A DNA stretch of 64,000 bases from Micromonospora sp. WMMD1082 (GCF_029626175.1 NZ_JARUBM010000002.1:1426001-1490000), one strand, 5' to 3'; shown: positions 33,498 to 41,961, numbered from the stretch's first letter. Program-made: numbers and translations. The notes: generated from the sequence alone by a model not told the origin.

Positions 33498-33544
33498 TAG
33501 GTACCATTGGGCACTGCGAGAAAGTAGGTACCTCAAAGTGCCTA
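33498..33544. promoter_or_regulatory. HxlR operator, copy 2 (palindrome plus half-site)
   Basis: TAGGTACCTCAAAGTGCCTA at 33525-33544 is a 20-bp imperfect palindrome: 14 of 20 positions match its own reverse complement and the six others are transitions. A second TAGGTACC lies at 33498-33505, 27 bases earlier. Both are between the divergent quinone reductase and hxlR genes. The same sequence recurs at 25297-25316. Confidence 0.7.
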
Positions 33545-33568
33545 GGGCACCGGCAAAGGTGGTGGGAC

Positions 33569-33967
33569 GTGGCGACAACGACCGCTGGGCAACGACGTGA
33601 GCAGGCGAAACGCGACTATGACGCGTTTCTGGCGGCCTGCCCGACACGGGAGTTGTTGAGCACGCTCACCGACAAATGGGCGGCGCTGGTGATCGCGGCG
33701 CTCGCCGACGGCCCGCAGCGGCACAGCGAACTCGCCCGCCGCATCGCCGGCGTCAGTCAGAAGATGCTCACCCAAACGCTGCGCAAGCTGGAACGCGATG
33801 GCCTGCTCACCCGCACGGTGACCGCGTCGGTGCCCGCCCGCGTCGACTACGCGCTCACCCCACTCGGTGGCGATCTGCTCCCGGTGATGGTCGCGATCAA
33901 GACCTGGGCGGAGGCGCACATGGATCGCGTCTTCACGGCTCGCGCTCAGTTCGACGCACGACCATGA
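33569..33967 (+). CDS. HxlR-family regulator (second copy)
   Basis: A 132-residue HxlR protein: AACPTRELLSTLTDKWAALV is the Cys...DKW signature, RHSELARRIAGVSQKMLTQT the recognition region, and LERDGLLTRTVTASVPARVD the wing. The recognition segments RIxGVSQKMLTQTLRxLERD match the 25 kb HxlR protein almost exactly, consistent with the shared operator. GTG at 33569 (GGTGG upstream) gives the usual length; the open frame extends upstream across the operator and is rejected. Confidence 0.9.
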   Translation: MATTTAGQRREQAKRDYDAFLAACPTRELLSTLTDKWAALVIAALADGPQRHSELARRIAGVSQKMLTQTLRKLERDGLLTRTVTASVPARVDYALTPLGGDLLPVMVAIKTWAEAHMDRVFTARAQFDARP

Positions 33968-34165
33968 GAACCACGGGACGACTGTCCTCAGCAGCGCCGC
34001 CCGCAACGTCGCCGTCGAGGGACGCGTTGACGACCGCTTGCGCCAGCAGTTGCAGACCGTCTCGGCCACTGCGGCCAGAAGGGACCGCTGCTACGGCCGG
34101 CGCAACCCGCACGCCCGACGGAACCAAAACGGCCCCTGGCTCTGTAGAAGGTGCTTACGAGCAGA

Positions 34166-35053
34166 ATGAACGGCATGCCAGTCATCAACGCCGTCCTCGG
34201 TGACATCACGACGCAGGACGTCGATGCCATCGTCAACGCGGCGAACAAGGCTATGCGTGGAGGAGGCGGTGTGGATGGCGCCGTCCATCGCAGCGGCGGC
34301 CCGGCGATCTTGCGTGACTGCATCGCCCGGTTTCCGAACGGCCTCGCCACCGGCGACGCCGGCTGGACGACGGCAGGTGATCTGCCCGCCCGGTGGGTCA
34401 TCCACACCGTCGGCCCCAACTACAGCACCGGGCAGCGTGACCGCTCCCTGCTGGAGGGGTGCTACCGGCGCGCGCTGGAGGTCGCCGACGAACTCGGCGC
34501 GCGCAGCATCGCGTTTCCGCTGATCAGCACGGGATCCTACGGCTGGCCACGTGCCGATGCCATCGCGGCGGCGATCGAGACCATCGCGGCGGCCAGGACC
34601 CGCGTCGACGAGGTACGGCTCGTCGCATTCGACGAAGCCGTACACAAGCAGATCCGTTCGGTGCTCTGGGCCCAATGTCCGCCGCCCGTCGGCTCAGGCA
34701 CGGTGGGCTGCTTGTTCGAACGCGAGCCGATCCAGTTCGGCCTACGTGGCGATTCCTACCTGTGGCGGGAACTTCGCGCGCGGTTCGCGAACATGCCGCT
34801 GCCAGACGACTGGCTCACCCTGCGGACGCTCATCACCCACGTCATCGAGCAGGTCGTTGGCGAGCCTCTCACCAACCGCGAATCCACACCGTGGCACGAC
34901 AGCACCGCAGCGATATACCTCCCCGAGTTCGACCCAGGCCACGGCATGTCCGCCGGCACCGTTCACCTTCCGTGGTGGGCACACACGGGAGTGCCGATCT
35001 TGCTGGACCGGTACGCCGCGCTACGCGGATCCGACGCACTCCCCGATCAGTGA
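34166..35053 (+). CDS. Macro-domain protein with an extra C-terminal domain
   Basis: About 295 residues. The first ~170 are a MacroD-type domain: INAVLGDITTQDVDAIVNAA, then NKAMRGGGGVDGAVHRSGGP and the ISTGSYGWPRADA loop, i.e. the ADP-ribose binding set of O-acetyl-ADP-ribose deacetylases. From ~175 a separate ~120-residue region follows (VGCLFEREPIQFGLRGDSYL; DDWLTLRTLITHVIEQVVGE; GMSAGTVHLPWWAHTGVPIL) of no recognised family. Macro domains hydrolyse ADP-ribose adducts or bind NAD-derived signals. The ATG at 34166 is chosen; 34175 is possible. No operon partner. Confidence 0.85.
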   Translation: MNGMPVINAVLGDITTQDVDAIVNAANKAMRGGGGVDGAVHRSGGPAILRDCIARFPNGLATGDAGWTTAGDLPARWVIHTVGPNYSTGQRDRSLLEGCYRRALEVADELGARSIAFPLISTGSYGWPRADAIAAAIETIAAARTRVDEVRLVAFDEAVHKQIRSVLWAQCPPPVGSGTVGCLFEREPIQFGLRGDSYLWRELRARFANMPLPDDWLTLRTLITHVIEQVVGEPLTNRESTPWHDSTAAIYLPEFDPGHGMSAGTVHLPWWAHTGVPILLDRYAALRGSDALPDQ

Positions 35054-35164
35054 GCACCGCTCGGAGCCGCGACCCGGAAGCCAGCCGGCGCAGAGTGCGC
35101 ACCAGCGACGCTCGCTCGGCGGCATGAGCGGGCGCTTCGCCACGCCGATCACCGTTGGCTGCGG

Positions 35165-35818
35165 CTACGCGGGAAACAGCCTCCAGTGCCCCTCGGAGAC
35201 GACCTCGACGGTACCGTCGAGCACCTTGATGGCCGTCTGGTCGTCGATTGCGTACGCCGGAACCGCGATCTCGGCCGCCCATCTCTCGGCACCTGCCATG
35301 GTGTTGTCCGGCTCGAGACCCAGGTGCGGGAAGATCGAGAAGTCGACGAGCCCCAGTGTGCGGTCGTCGGGCGCGGACTGCCACTCGACGAAGTCCGCAC
35401 CGATCCGTGGGGTCAGCACCATGCTCCCAGCACTCAACCCCACCCAGACGGTGTCCCACAGCGACGGCAGGAGGTCCGCCAGCCCGGACTGCCGCATCCA
35501 GTGGCACAGATACGTCGCATCGCCGCCGGCCACGAGCATGACGTCAGCCTCCCGGACCCAGGGGACCCACTGCTCCTCGCCGATGCTGGGCAGCGCTGTC
35601 AGCTCGAGGACGCCCAGCGACTTCCAGCCCAGGTCGCACATGGGTAGCGGCGTCTGACCGGTGATGAAGCGCCAGGCCGAGGCTGGCCCGCCCATGGGGT
35701 AGCACGCCGTAGGGATGCAGAGGGCGCTGGAGTCGGCGATCGGCTTGCCCAGCAGGTCGACCAGCGCACCGCGGATGCTCGGGTTCTGGACACCCGCGGA
35801 TGTGAGAAGAAGCTTCAC
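35165..35818 (-). CDS. Peptidase S51/dipeptidase E-like protein (class I amidotransferase fold)
   Basis: A 217-residue protein. KLLLTSAGVQNPSIRGALVD, the nucleotide-like loop ADVMLVAGGDATYLCHWMRQ and the nucleophile elbow WVGLSAGSMVLTPRIGADFV (Ser in GLSAGS) are those of peptidase S51 (PepE/cyanophycinase) relatives; LGLVDFSIFPHLG holds the expected His. PepE cleaves Asp-X dipeptides; the specificity here is unknown. GTG at 35818 with AGGAGG seven bases upstream. Isolated gene in a variable region. Confidence 0.88.
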   Translation of the reverse strand: MKLLLTSAGVQNPSIRGALVDLLGKPIADSSALCIPTACYPMGGPASAWRFITGQTPLPMCDLGWKSLGVLELTALPSIGEEQWVPWVREADVMLVAGGDATYLCHWMRQSGLADLLPSLWDTVWVGLSAGSMVLTPRIGADFVEWQSAPDDRTLGLVDFSIFPHLGLEPDNTMAGAERWAAEIAVPAYAIDDQTAIKVLDGTVEVVSEGHWRLFPA

Positions 35819-35981
35819 GCTTGCCTCCTGTACGTAGCGGTCATGACGCTCCGCCCGAGAGTCGGGAGATCGGTGCACGGGAATTCAGACTGGACACCAT
35901 AACGAAACTCATCGCCGTTGCGACCCCTCAAGCCCCCCGCACGCACATCGGCTAGATCCGGAAGCCCGCTATCCTCCGCCG

Positions 35982-36208
35982 ATGGCATCAGAGGGAACCG
36001 CCGCGCTGGAGGCGATGATCGGGGAAGCCACCGTCGACGCGTACGGCGACGATGAACAGCTCACCGGCCTGTTCACCATGATTGAGGAGCATTCTGTGCC
36101 CGAGGCCACCACCGGCAAAAGATCGATCTCCTCGACCTGCCGCTATCCACCCCCGCACCGGACGGCGCCGCGTGGATCGACGCCTACCGGCACTGGGCTC
36201 GGAGGTAG
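35982..36208 (+). pseudogene. Broken small 'calcium-binding family' gene with internal deletion
   Basis: The ATG at 35982 opens ASEGTAALEAMIGEATVDAY, GDDEQLTGLFTMIEEH, the standard start of a ~110-residue actinobacterial family annotated as calcium-binding. After about 36110 that frame degenerates, while another frame reads IDLLDLPLSTPAPDGAAWID then AYRHWARR and stops at 36208, the standard end. The middle (about 35 codons) is missing and the join is out of frame. The usual partner follows intact five bases later. Confidence 0.75.
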
Positions 36209-36214
36209 GCCACG

Positions 36215-37366
36215 ATGAGCGAGTACCAGTACTACGAATTCACCGCCGTCGACCGGCCGCTCGCCGCTCGAGACCAGGCCGAGCTGCGGTCGCTGTCCAC
36301 CCGGGCCGACATCACCGCCACCAGCTTCGTCAACACCTACGAGTGGGGCGACTTCAAGGGCGACCCACGCAAGCTGATGGAACGATACTTCGACGCGCAC
36401 CTGTACCTGGCGAACTGGGGCACCCGCCAGCTCATGCTGCGGCTACCGAAACACGGGCTCGACCCCGCCGCGGTGGCCCAGTACTGCCAGGGCGACAGCG
36501 CATCCGCTTGGACCGCCGGCACGCACGTCATCATCGATCTGCACAGTGAGGACGAGGACGGCACCGACGAGTGGGACCTCGACGGCCACGGCCTGCTCAC
36601 CTCCATCATCCCGGTTCGGGCCGGCCTCACCGCCGGCGACCTGCGCCTGCTGTACCTGGCCTGGCTGCGCTGCGTACAGTCCGAAGAGATCGCCGACGAC
36701 GAGCCCGAACCGCCCGTCCCCGCCGGACTGGGCACCCTCGACGCGCCCCTCACCGCCATCGCCGAGTTCCTGCGCATCGACCCCGATCTGATCGCGGCGG
36801 CGGCCGCCGGGTCGGCGCCGGCGTCCTCCGGCGAACCGACCGCCGCGCAACTACGGAACTGGGTCGTCGGGCTGCCCGCCCGGGATAAGGACGCCATCCT
36901 GACCGACCTGATCACCGGCGGCGACGTCCACCTACGCAACCGACTGCTGCACCGGTACCGCGACGCGCATCCCACCGTTGCGTCTACTCCGACGGCCGCC
37001 CGCACCGCCGGGGAACTGCTCGCCACCGTCGCGGACCAGCGCATCGAAAGGGAACGACGGGACGCCGAGCAGCGCGAACGCGACCGGGTTCGCCGCGAGC
37101 GGTCCGCAGCCGCCGCCCGGCAACGGCACCTCGACACCCTCGCGGTCGACCAACCCGCCGCATGGCGGCGGGTCGACGAACTCATCGCCACGAAGAAACC
37201 CCGCGAGTACGATGCGGCCGTTCAACTCCTCGTCGACCTGCGCGATCTCGCCGAGGGCCACGGAGACAGCGGGCTGTTCCAACAGCGGCTGGCCGAGCTA
37301 CGGGCGGTGCACGCCCGCAAGCCCAGCCTGCTCGAACGACTCAACCTCGCAGGCCTCGACGACTGA
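36215..37366 (+). CDS. Conserved hypothetical actinobacterial protein (calcium-binding-family partner)
   Basis: A 383-residue soluble protein. The N-terminus MSEYQYYEFTAVDRPLAARD, then DITATSFVNTYEWGDFKGDP and FDAHLYLANWGTRQLMLRLP, is a conserved block seen in large actinobacterial proteins often next to the small family broken upstream and SWIM-zinc-finger genes (recalled). The last ~120 residues are a charged coiled coil (QRIERERRDAEQRERDRVRR) and an AYD-rich helical end. ATG follows GGAGG. Function unknown; loss of its partner may leave it idle. Confidence 0.8.
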   Translation: MSEYQYYEFTAVDRPLAARDQAELRSLSTRADITATSFVNTYEWGDFKGDPRKLMERYFDAHLYLANWGTRQLMLRLPKHGLDPAAVAQYCQGDSASAWTAGTHVIIDLHSEDEDGTDEWDLDGHGLLTSIIPVRAGLTAGDLRLLYLAWLRCVQSEEIADDEPEPPVPAGLGTLDAPLTAIAEFLRIDPDLIAAAAAGSAPASSGEPTAAQLRNWVVGLPARDKDAILTDLITGGDVHLRNRLLHRYRDAHPTVASTPTAARTAGELLATVADQRIERERRDAEQRERDRVRRERSAAAARQRHLDTLAVDQPAAWRRVDELIATKKPREYDAAVQLLVDLRDLAEGHGDSGLFQQRLAELRAVHARKPSLLERLNLAGLDD

Positions 37367-37440
37367 CGCACGGTTCGCCGCCCTATTTGGCCGCCGTATA
37401 TCACCGCCAAGCAGTACCCGGATCAGGGGTTGAGGTCGGC

Positions 37441-37824
37441 TCACTGCGCCTGCGTCAGCAGGCCCTCGTGCTCCAGCCGGTTGGCGATCTTGGCCTTCGT
37501 GGCCGCATCCAGCGTCTCGGGTAGATCCTCGAACGAGGCGGGTAGGACATCCAGCAGGGAAAAGATCTGCTGGCCGTCTCGCACCGTCAAAAGCAGCATG
37601 CACCGCCAGTGCGGCGAAGACTCAGGCCGGTGCCCCAACCGGTGCACCAGTACCGGCCACAGATAGTGCACCGCTGCTGGATCGGCGAACTCCGCCAACC
37701 ACCCTGCCCCGTGATTGCGGTTCAATCCGCAATGAATCGCCTCGGTGTCGAGCCGGATCAACTCCGACGTGTCGACTGCCTTGATCGTCCGGGAACACCT
37801 GAGCCCACAGCGAGAGTTTCCCAT
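37441..37824 (-). CDS. Hypothetical protein upstream of the integration site
   Basis: About 127 residues with no recognised family: SELIRLDTEAIHCGLNRNHG, then AGWLAEFADPAAVHYLWPVL, and a C-terminal helix DAATKAKIANRLEHEGLLTQ. There is no signal or membrane segment. The start is uncertain (an ATG at 37824, no ribosome site; GTG at 37887 possible). Codon use is weaker than in the backbone. It may be the remnant of a gene cut when the element inserted beside it. Confidence 0.4.
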   Translation of the reverse strand: MGNSRCGLRCSRTIKAVDTSELIRLDTEAIHCGLNRNHGAGWLAEFADPAAVHYLWPVLVHRLGHRPESSPHWRCMLLLTVRDGQQIFSLLDVLPASFEDLPETLDAATKAKIANRLEHEGLLTQAQ

Positions 37825-37923
37825 GCGACAACGAGCCCCTGGGCTGGGAGAACGGCGATCCGGGGAACGTGGGTGAACGTGGGCCACTCCCTGCCACCCC
37901 AGGCGAACCCCCAGGTCGCTAGA

Positions 37924-39969
37924 CTAGGCCCTCGCGCCCTCGTAGCTCAGGGGATAGAGCATCGGTTTCCTAAACCGTGTGTCGCAGGTTCGAATCCTGC
38001 CGGGGGCACTGACAACATGGGAACGCGCCCCGGTGGCCGGCATGCCGGCCACCGGGGCGGTTTCGTTGCTATGAGCCGTTTTGCGTGGTTCGTTGCTGGT
38101 CATGGAACGGATCTTTTGCGTCAGCACGCCGACGGCTTCCGCGTAGATGGTGACTCGGAGGGTTACCTGGTGCTTGGCGCGGTCGTAGCGGACCTGTAGA
38201 TGGAAGGCGTCGTATAGCTCGCGTTGATCTTCCTCTGGAAGGAGGGTCGGATCGATGGCCTCCTGTGGCAGTAGGTCGAGCAGGGCTGGGTTGCCGCCAC
38301 CTGCGTCCCGATCCTGCTTGTCGAGCGCTGTGAGGCTGTTGCTGACCGTTCGGCGCTCGGCTGCGATCTGAGCGAACCGGCGTTGCAGTGCGCCGCGCCA
38401 CTCGGTGTCGATGTCGTCGTCGCCGGTTGGTTCGTAGTCCTCCAGTTGTTTCATCAGGTTGGTCTGGGCCCGGCCAAGTTGTTCGAGTTGTTTGCGAAGG
38501 GCCGCCTGCTGGGCGGCGACGCCGCTGCCGGTGTCAGGCTGCGGCTGCCGATGGTTAAGGTAAATAGCGCGCTGCGGCCCGAGGATACGCTCGCCGAAGA
38601 ACCTGCCAATGGCGGGCAGGAGATGGTCCTCGCGGACGGTAATGTTCTTCGGGTGCTGGGCGTACCAGCTCTGCTCCTGGTGGTGCTCTGGGTTGGTGAC
38701 GCACGCGTAGTAGACGGTCTCCTGGCCGCGGCGGACGCGGTTCTTGCCGAACATCCTCCGATTGCACAGGTCGCACACAAGGTAGGAGCGCAGAACGTAG
38801 CTGCGTTGCGCCTGCCGGTGTGCCGCGTTGGGGCCTGCGCCGGTGCGCGAGCCTTGGCGCAGCCGGGAGATAGGCGTGGCGGCGTCGAAGATCGCCTTGG
38901 TGACGAGGGGTTCGTGGGTGGGACGTGGTGACCACACCCATTCGCTAGGTGGGTTGACCTTGCCTGAGACGCCGCGCTCGGGACGTGACCGCTTGCGCCG
39001 GTTCCAGACCATGTAGCCGGTGTACTTCGGGTTGGCGAGCAGGTCCAGGACCGAGGTTTTCGTCCAGGCGCCTATCGCTCGCCGTCCCCTGCCGGGAATC
39101 GGCTGCGGTGGTGGATAGCGTTCCAGGTCCGCGTTGAGCCGGTCAGCGATGTCCTGCGCGCCGAGACGTTGCAGCGCCCTCCATTGGAATATCTGCGTGA
39201 CCACTGGTCCGCGGACCGCGTCCGGGACGAGTCTGGTTTTGACCTTGCCATCGTCACGTTTGGCTTTGACCGGATGTGGATGACGCTCGGCGATATAGCC
39301 GTATGGTGGCTTCCCGATGTTCCAACCTTGCCGAGTGTGTTCCATGGCGCCATCCCACGACAATTCGAGCATGTTGACGACGTACCACTCGGCGATTGCC
39401 TGCTTGACCCTCCTGGTTAGGATCTGCGTCGCCTGCTTAGGGCGCTCACCGCCGGTGCGCAGCACCGCGTCGGGTTTGATGCCTTCATCTGCGGCGAGCA
39501 GCGCGACGCCGACCTGGGCCAGTTCGTATTCGATTTTGGTGCTGAAGTAGCTGACCCGTGCGACCCGTTCGATCGATTCACAGACGACCGCGACGAATCG
39601 TCTATCGGGACGCTTGGCTTCGTCGAGCATGTCGGCGATTCCGCCGTCGCGGGCAATTGGGATGTCGAACCGTTCGTGGGCATCACCGTGTCCCCGAAGT
39701 TCCAGGTCATTGCGACCGGACTCGATGTCGTAGAACTTCGCCACAATGACGAACGGGGCGGGCAGGGCCCGCCGGGAGTTCTCCAGTTGGCGTGGAAGGG
39801 ACAGGGTCGGGTCCTGCTGGTCGTCGGTGGAGGTTCGCCCCATCCACGCCACCGGGATGACGGCGGGCGTGACATCGTCTGGGCGGTTACGGTCCGCGAC
39901 AGCTTGCAGCCAGGACAACACACTCGTGCCATCGCTGTAGCTAACGTCAGGGAGGTCGATAGTAGTCAT
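37924..39969 (-). CDS. Large serine recombinase/integrase, ending inside the tRNA-Arg gene
   Basis: A 681-residue serine recombinase. The N-terminal catalytic domain has AWMGRTSTDDQQDPTLSLPR with the nucleophile Ser in RTST; SIERVARVSYF follows. The recombinase domain (GWNIGKPPYGYIAERH), a zinc ribbon (CDLCNRRMFGK ... YYACVT) and a coiled coil (AAQQAALRKQLEQLGRAQTN) complete it. The last ~27 codons read APGRIRTCDTRFRKPMLY and are antisense to the tRNA, so the native C-terminus before integration must have differed. Base composition is clearly lower in GC than the backbone. The N-terminus overlaps the small upstream gene by four bases. Confidence 0.92.
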   Translation of the reverse strand: MTTIDLPDVSYSDGTSVLSWLQAVADRNRPDDVTPAVIPVAWMGRTSTDDQQDPTLSLPRQLENSRRALPAPFVIVAKFYDIESGRNDLELRGHGDAHERFDIPIARDGGIADMLDEAKRPDRRFVAVVCESIERVARVSYFSTKIEYELAQVGVALLAADEGIKPDAVLRTGGERPKQATQILTRRVKQAIAEWYVVNMLELSWDGAMEHTRQGWNIGKPPYGYIAERHPHPVKAKRDDGKVKTRLVPDAVRGPVVTQIFQWRALQRLGAQDIADRLNADLERYPPPQPIPGRGRRAIGAWTKTSVLDLLANPKYTGYMVWNRRKRSRPERGVSGKVNPPSEWVWSPRPTHEPLVTKAIFDAATPISRLRQGSRTGAGPNAAHRQAQRSYVLRSYLVCDLCNRRMFGKNRVRRGQETVYYACVTNPEHHQEQSWYAQHPKNITVREDHLLPAIGRFFGERILGPQRAIYLNHRQPQPDTGSGVAAQQAALRKQLEQLGRAQTNLMKQLEDYEPTGDDDIDTEWRGALQRRFAQIAAERRTVSNSLTALDKQDRDAGGGNPALLDLLPQEAIDPTLLPEEDQRELYDAFHLQVRYDRAKHQVTLRVTIYAEAVGVLTQKIRSMTSNEPRKTAHSNETAPVAGMPATGARSHVVSAPGRIRTCDTRFRKPMLYPLSYEGARA
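37936..38008 (+). tRNA. tRNA-Arg (anticodon CCT)
   Basis: A 73-base tRNA. The 7-bp acceptor stem GCCCTCG pairs with CGGGGGC (one T-G), the D arm contains AGCTCAGGGG, the anticodon loop is TTCCTAA (CCT, Arg codon AGG), and the T arm GCAGGTTCGAATCCTGC is canonical. The discriminator base is A and CCA is not encoded. The serine recombinase gene overlaps it on the other strand, marking it as the integration target. Confidence 0.97.
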
Positions 39970-40223
39970 AGGCGGCTCTCTTTCTGAGGGGTTTGTATTT
40001 GTCTCTCGGCCATGCGGGCGAGGATGCGATAGATGACGTCGGCTTGTATTTCGTGCAGTCTCTGACCTTCCGGTCCGTCAACCACCACCAACTCGACCAG
40101 CACTTCTGGTTCTGCCCGACCGTTCGCGGCAGCGCTGCCATCATCGCGGTCGCCGCTTTCTGCCCGCATTTCGCCTGTTCCAGCATAGTCGATGGCGGCT
40201 GGAATATCGTTTCCCTGTTGCAT
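39966..40223 (-). CDS. Small protein coupled to the recombinase
   Basis: 85 residues starting MQQGNDIPAAIDYAGTGEMR, with a C-terminal part LVELVVVDGPEGQRLHEIQA then DVIYRILARMAERQIQ. The ATG at 40223 is preceded by AGGGGGAACT; a longer frame to 40307 has no ribosome site. Its stop overlaps the recombinase ATG (ATGA). Small genes in this place often regulate or reverse the integrase; that role is only inferred. Confidence 0.7.
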   Translation of the reverse strand: MQQGNDIPAAIDYAGTGEMRAESGDRDDGSAAANGRAEPEVLVELVVVDGPEGQRLHEIQADVIYRILARMAERQIQTPQKESRL

Positions 40224-40267
40224 AGTTCCCCCTGTTTTGGATAGCGGATAAACAAAGCGATAAATGC

Positions 40268-40325
40268 GACTCGATTCATTGGGTTTCATTTCCTTTCCTG
40301 ACTCCACACAGAGTCGTATTGACTC
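40268..40325. promoter_or_regulatory. Array of GACTC/GAGTC palindromic elements
   Basis: GACTC at 40268, GACTC at 40300, GAGTC at 40311 and GACTC at 40321 form overlapping palindromes. Three fall one helical turn apart. They lie in the AT-rich gap between the recombinase unit and the nuclease gene. A possible operator for either side; a palindrome of the same core occurs at 52342. Confidence 0.35.
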
Positions 40326-40458
40326 GAAATCGGATGGTTTCCGAAGTGGAACGGAGGACTACCGCCAAGCGCCGCGAATCGGCAACTCAGCGTTCTTGAT
40401 TTGACATTTCAGCGGGATGAAGTCGCGCGGAGGACCGTGCCGCACCGGTCGCGGCACA

Positions 40459-41961
40459 ATGACGGTTGTCACGTCTGACCGACTTGTCTGGCACTCTGTG
40501 CGCGTGAAGCTGACCCCTCCTGCCGGCGCCGCCGATGTACCAGTCCAGGCTCGTGACGCCTTTGACGTGCCCGTTCTCGTCCGGTGGTCGACGCCGCTAC
40601 GACCGGGACGGCGACCGCGTCGCGGTCGTATCGACGCCGCGCACCGCCCATGGCCAGCCCCTGCCCAGATTGCTCCCAACGGCATGTACCGGGTCCCGAC
40701 AACGTGGCGCGATGTCATCGACGCCGCGTTATCCGTCGGCAGGGATCCCACGGCCTGGCTCGCTGCCGTGCCCGCCCTTGCCTCGTCGGAGATCATCGCC
40801 CGGCGTTCGCCCCTGGCGGCCTATCTCGGCCGCCGTAGGATTCCCAGCGGCGGCAGCACCGGCTTCTCCATCGAGCCGAACGTTGTCTACCGCGACGGCA
40901 CGGAACGCACCGCCCAGGCGGCCTTCGCCTACCGCATCGGCATGACCATGGCGGAGTGGGCGTGTCGAGGGCTCATGGGGCTGGGACCAACCACACACGC
41001 GGAAGCCGTTACGCCGGCGAGCGCGGGGCCGGCCTGGTCACCCGCACTGGGCCTGCCCGACCTGATCGGCGATCACGCCATTGCCCCGTCGACTTGGCTG
41101 GTCGAAGCCAAAGGCGCGCGCAGGCTTATGCGCAGGACGCTCGTCAAAGGCGCAGCGCAGCTCTGCGTCCCCGACCTCGTGCATGGCCCCCACATGCGGG
41201 TGCTCTGCGGCGCCAGCCTCGAACACCGCCTGTTCGTCACTATCGATGTGGAAAAGATCGAGGGCGAAGACCGAGACAGCGCCATCCATGACGTTGACGA
41301 CCCAGGCAGTAGCGACCAGACACTCATGGCAATTGCCCGCTCCCGGATGCTGTTTTACTTGGCCTTGATCTCGTTGTCAGGGGCCGAGCGCCGCATCGTG
41401 CCCGTTGGACATGGCGTCAGGGACCGCGCGGGGCGCCGCGCCGGTGCCACTGTGATGCTGTTGGAGGACGACGACACGACCACCACCGAGCGATCCGCAG
41501 CCCGACGAGACGAAGCCCGCTACCTCCGCCGTCCCGGGTTGGAACGCTTGGACATGCTCATCGGCCGGGTCCCCGGCACCGACCTGATCATCGGCATGTC
41601 TCGCCGGCTGTTCGCCGCCTGCCGCAGCCTCGCCGAGATCCAGACCAGGATCGTCGCCGATGTCGATCGCGAGTACCCGTCCGTCGGCCGAGACGAGCTG
41701 GAGGCCGTTTCCGACGAACAGATGCAGGTGCGTAACGAGCAACGTCGCTCGCTGTACTGGCAACAGGAACGGGCGCTGTCGTCCAACATCGCCGGTGCGC
41801 TCCGTGCGGGGTTCACCAGCGGAGAGCGGCAGTCTTGGGAAGCGCTGTTGGGCGAACGCACACCGTTACGTCGGATCACTCCGCCAGCCATCGTCGAAGC
41901 GGCCACGAGCGACACGTACCTCGCCCTGGACGTCCAATCGGTCGCCCGGTGGACTTCTTAG
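40459..41961 (+). CDS. PD-(D/E)XK-type nuclease-like protein at the head of the pPIWI_RE island
   Basis: About 500 residues. A basic N-terminus is followed by a motif set LGLPDLIGDHAIAPSTWLVE and AKGARRLMRRTLVKGAAQL: PD, 13 residues, then EAK and a downstream Gln, the classic PD-(D/E)XK restriction-endonuclease arrangement. The remainder (MAIARSRMLFYLALISLSGA; LIIGMSRRLFAACRSLAEIQ) is helical and unrecognised. The ATG at 40459 is taken; GTG codons at about 40498 are possible starts. A hairpin follows the stop directly, so it forms its own unit ahead of the helicase-pPIWI genes. Lower GC than the backbone. Confidence 0.7.
   Translation: MTVVTSDRLVWHSVRVKLTPPAGAADVPVQARDAFDVPVLVRWSTPLRPGRRPRRGRIDAAHRPWPAPAQIAPNGMYRVPTTWRDVIDAALSVGRDPTAWLAAVPALASSEIIARRSPLAAYLGRRRIPSGGSTGFSIEPNVVYRDGTERTAQAAFAYRIGMTMAEWACRGLMGLGPTTHAEAVTPASAGPAWSPALGLPDLIGDHAIAPSTWLVEAKGARRLMRRTLVKGAAQLCVPDLVHGPHMRVLCGASLEHRLFVTIDVEKIEGEDRDSAIHDVDDPGSSDQTLMAIARSRMLFYLALISLSGAERRIVPVGHGVRDRAGRRAGATVMLLEDDDTTTTERSAARRDEARYLRRPGLERLDMLIGRVPGTDLIIGMSRRLFAACRSLAEIQTRIVADVDREYPSVGRDELEAVSDEQMQVRNEQRRSLYWQQERALSSNIAGALRAGFTSGERQSWEALLGERTPLRRITPPAIVEAATSDTYLALDVQSVARWTS

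Noticed and set aside
33476..33568. Extended N-terminus of the second HxlR protein
   Set aside because: It would be encoded by the palindromic operator itself; the GTG at 33569 gives the family length.
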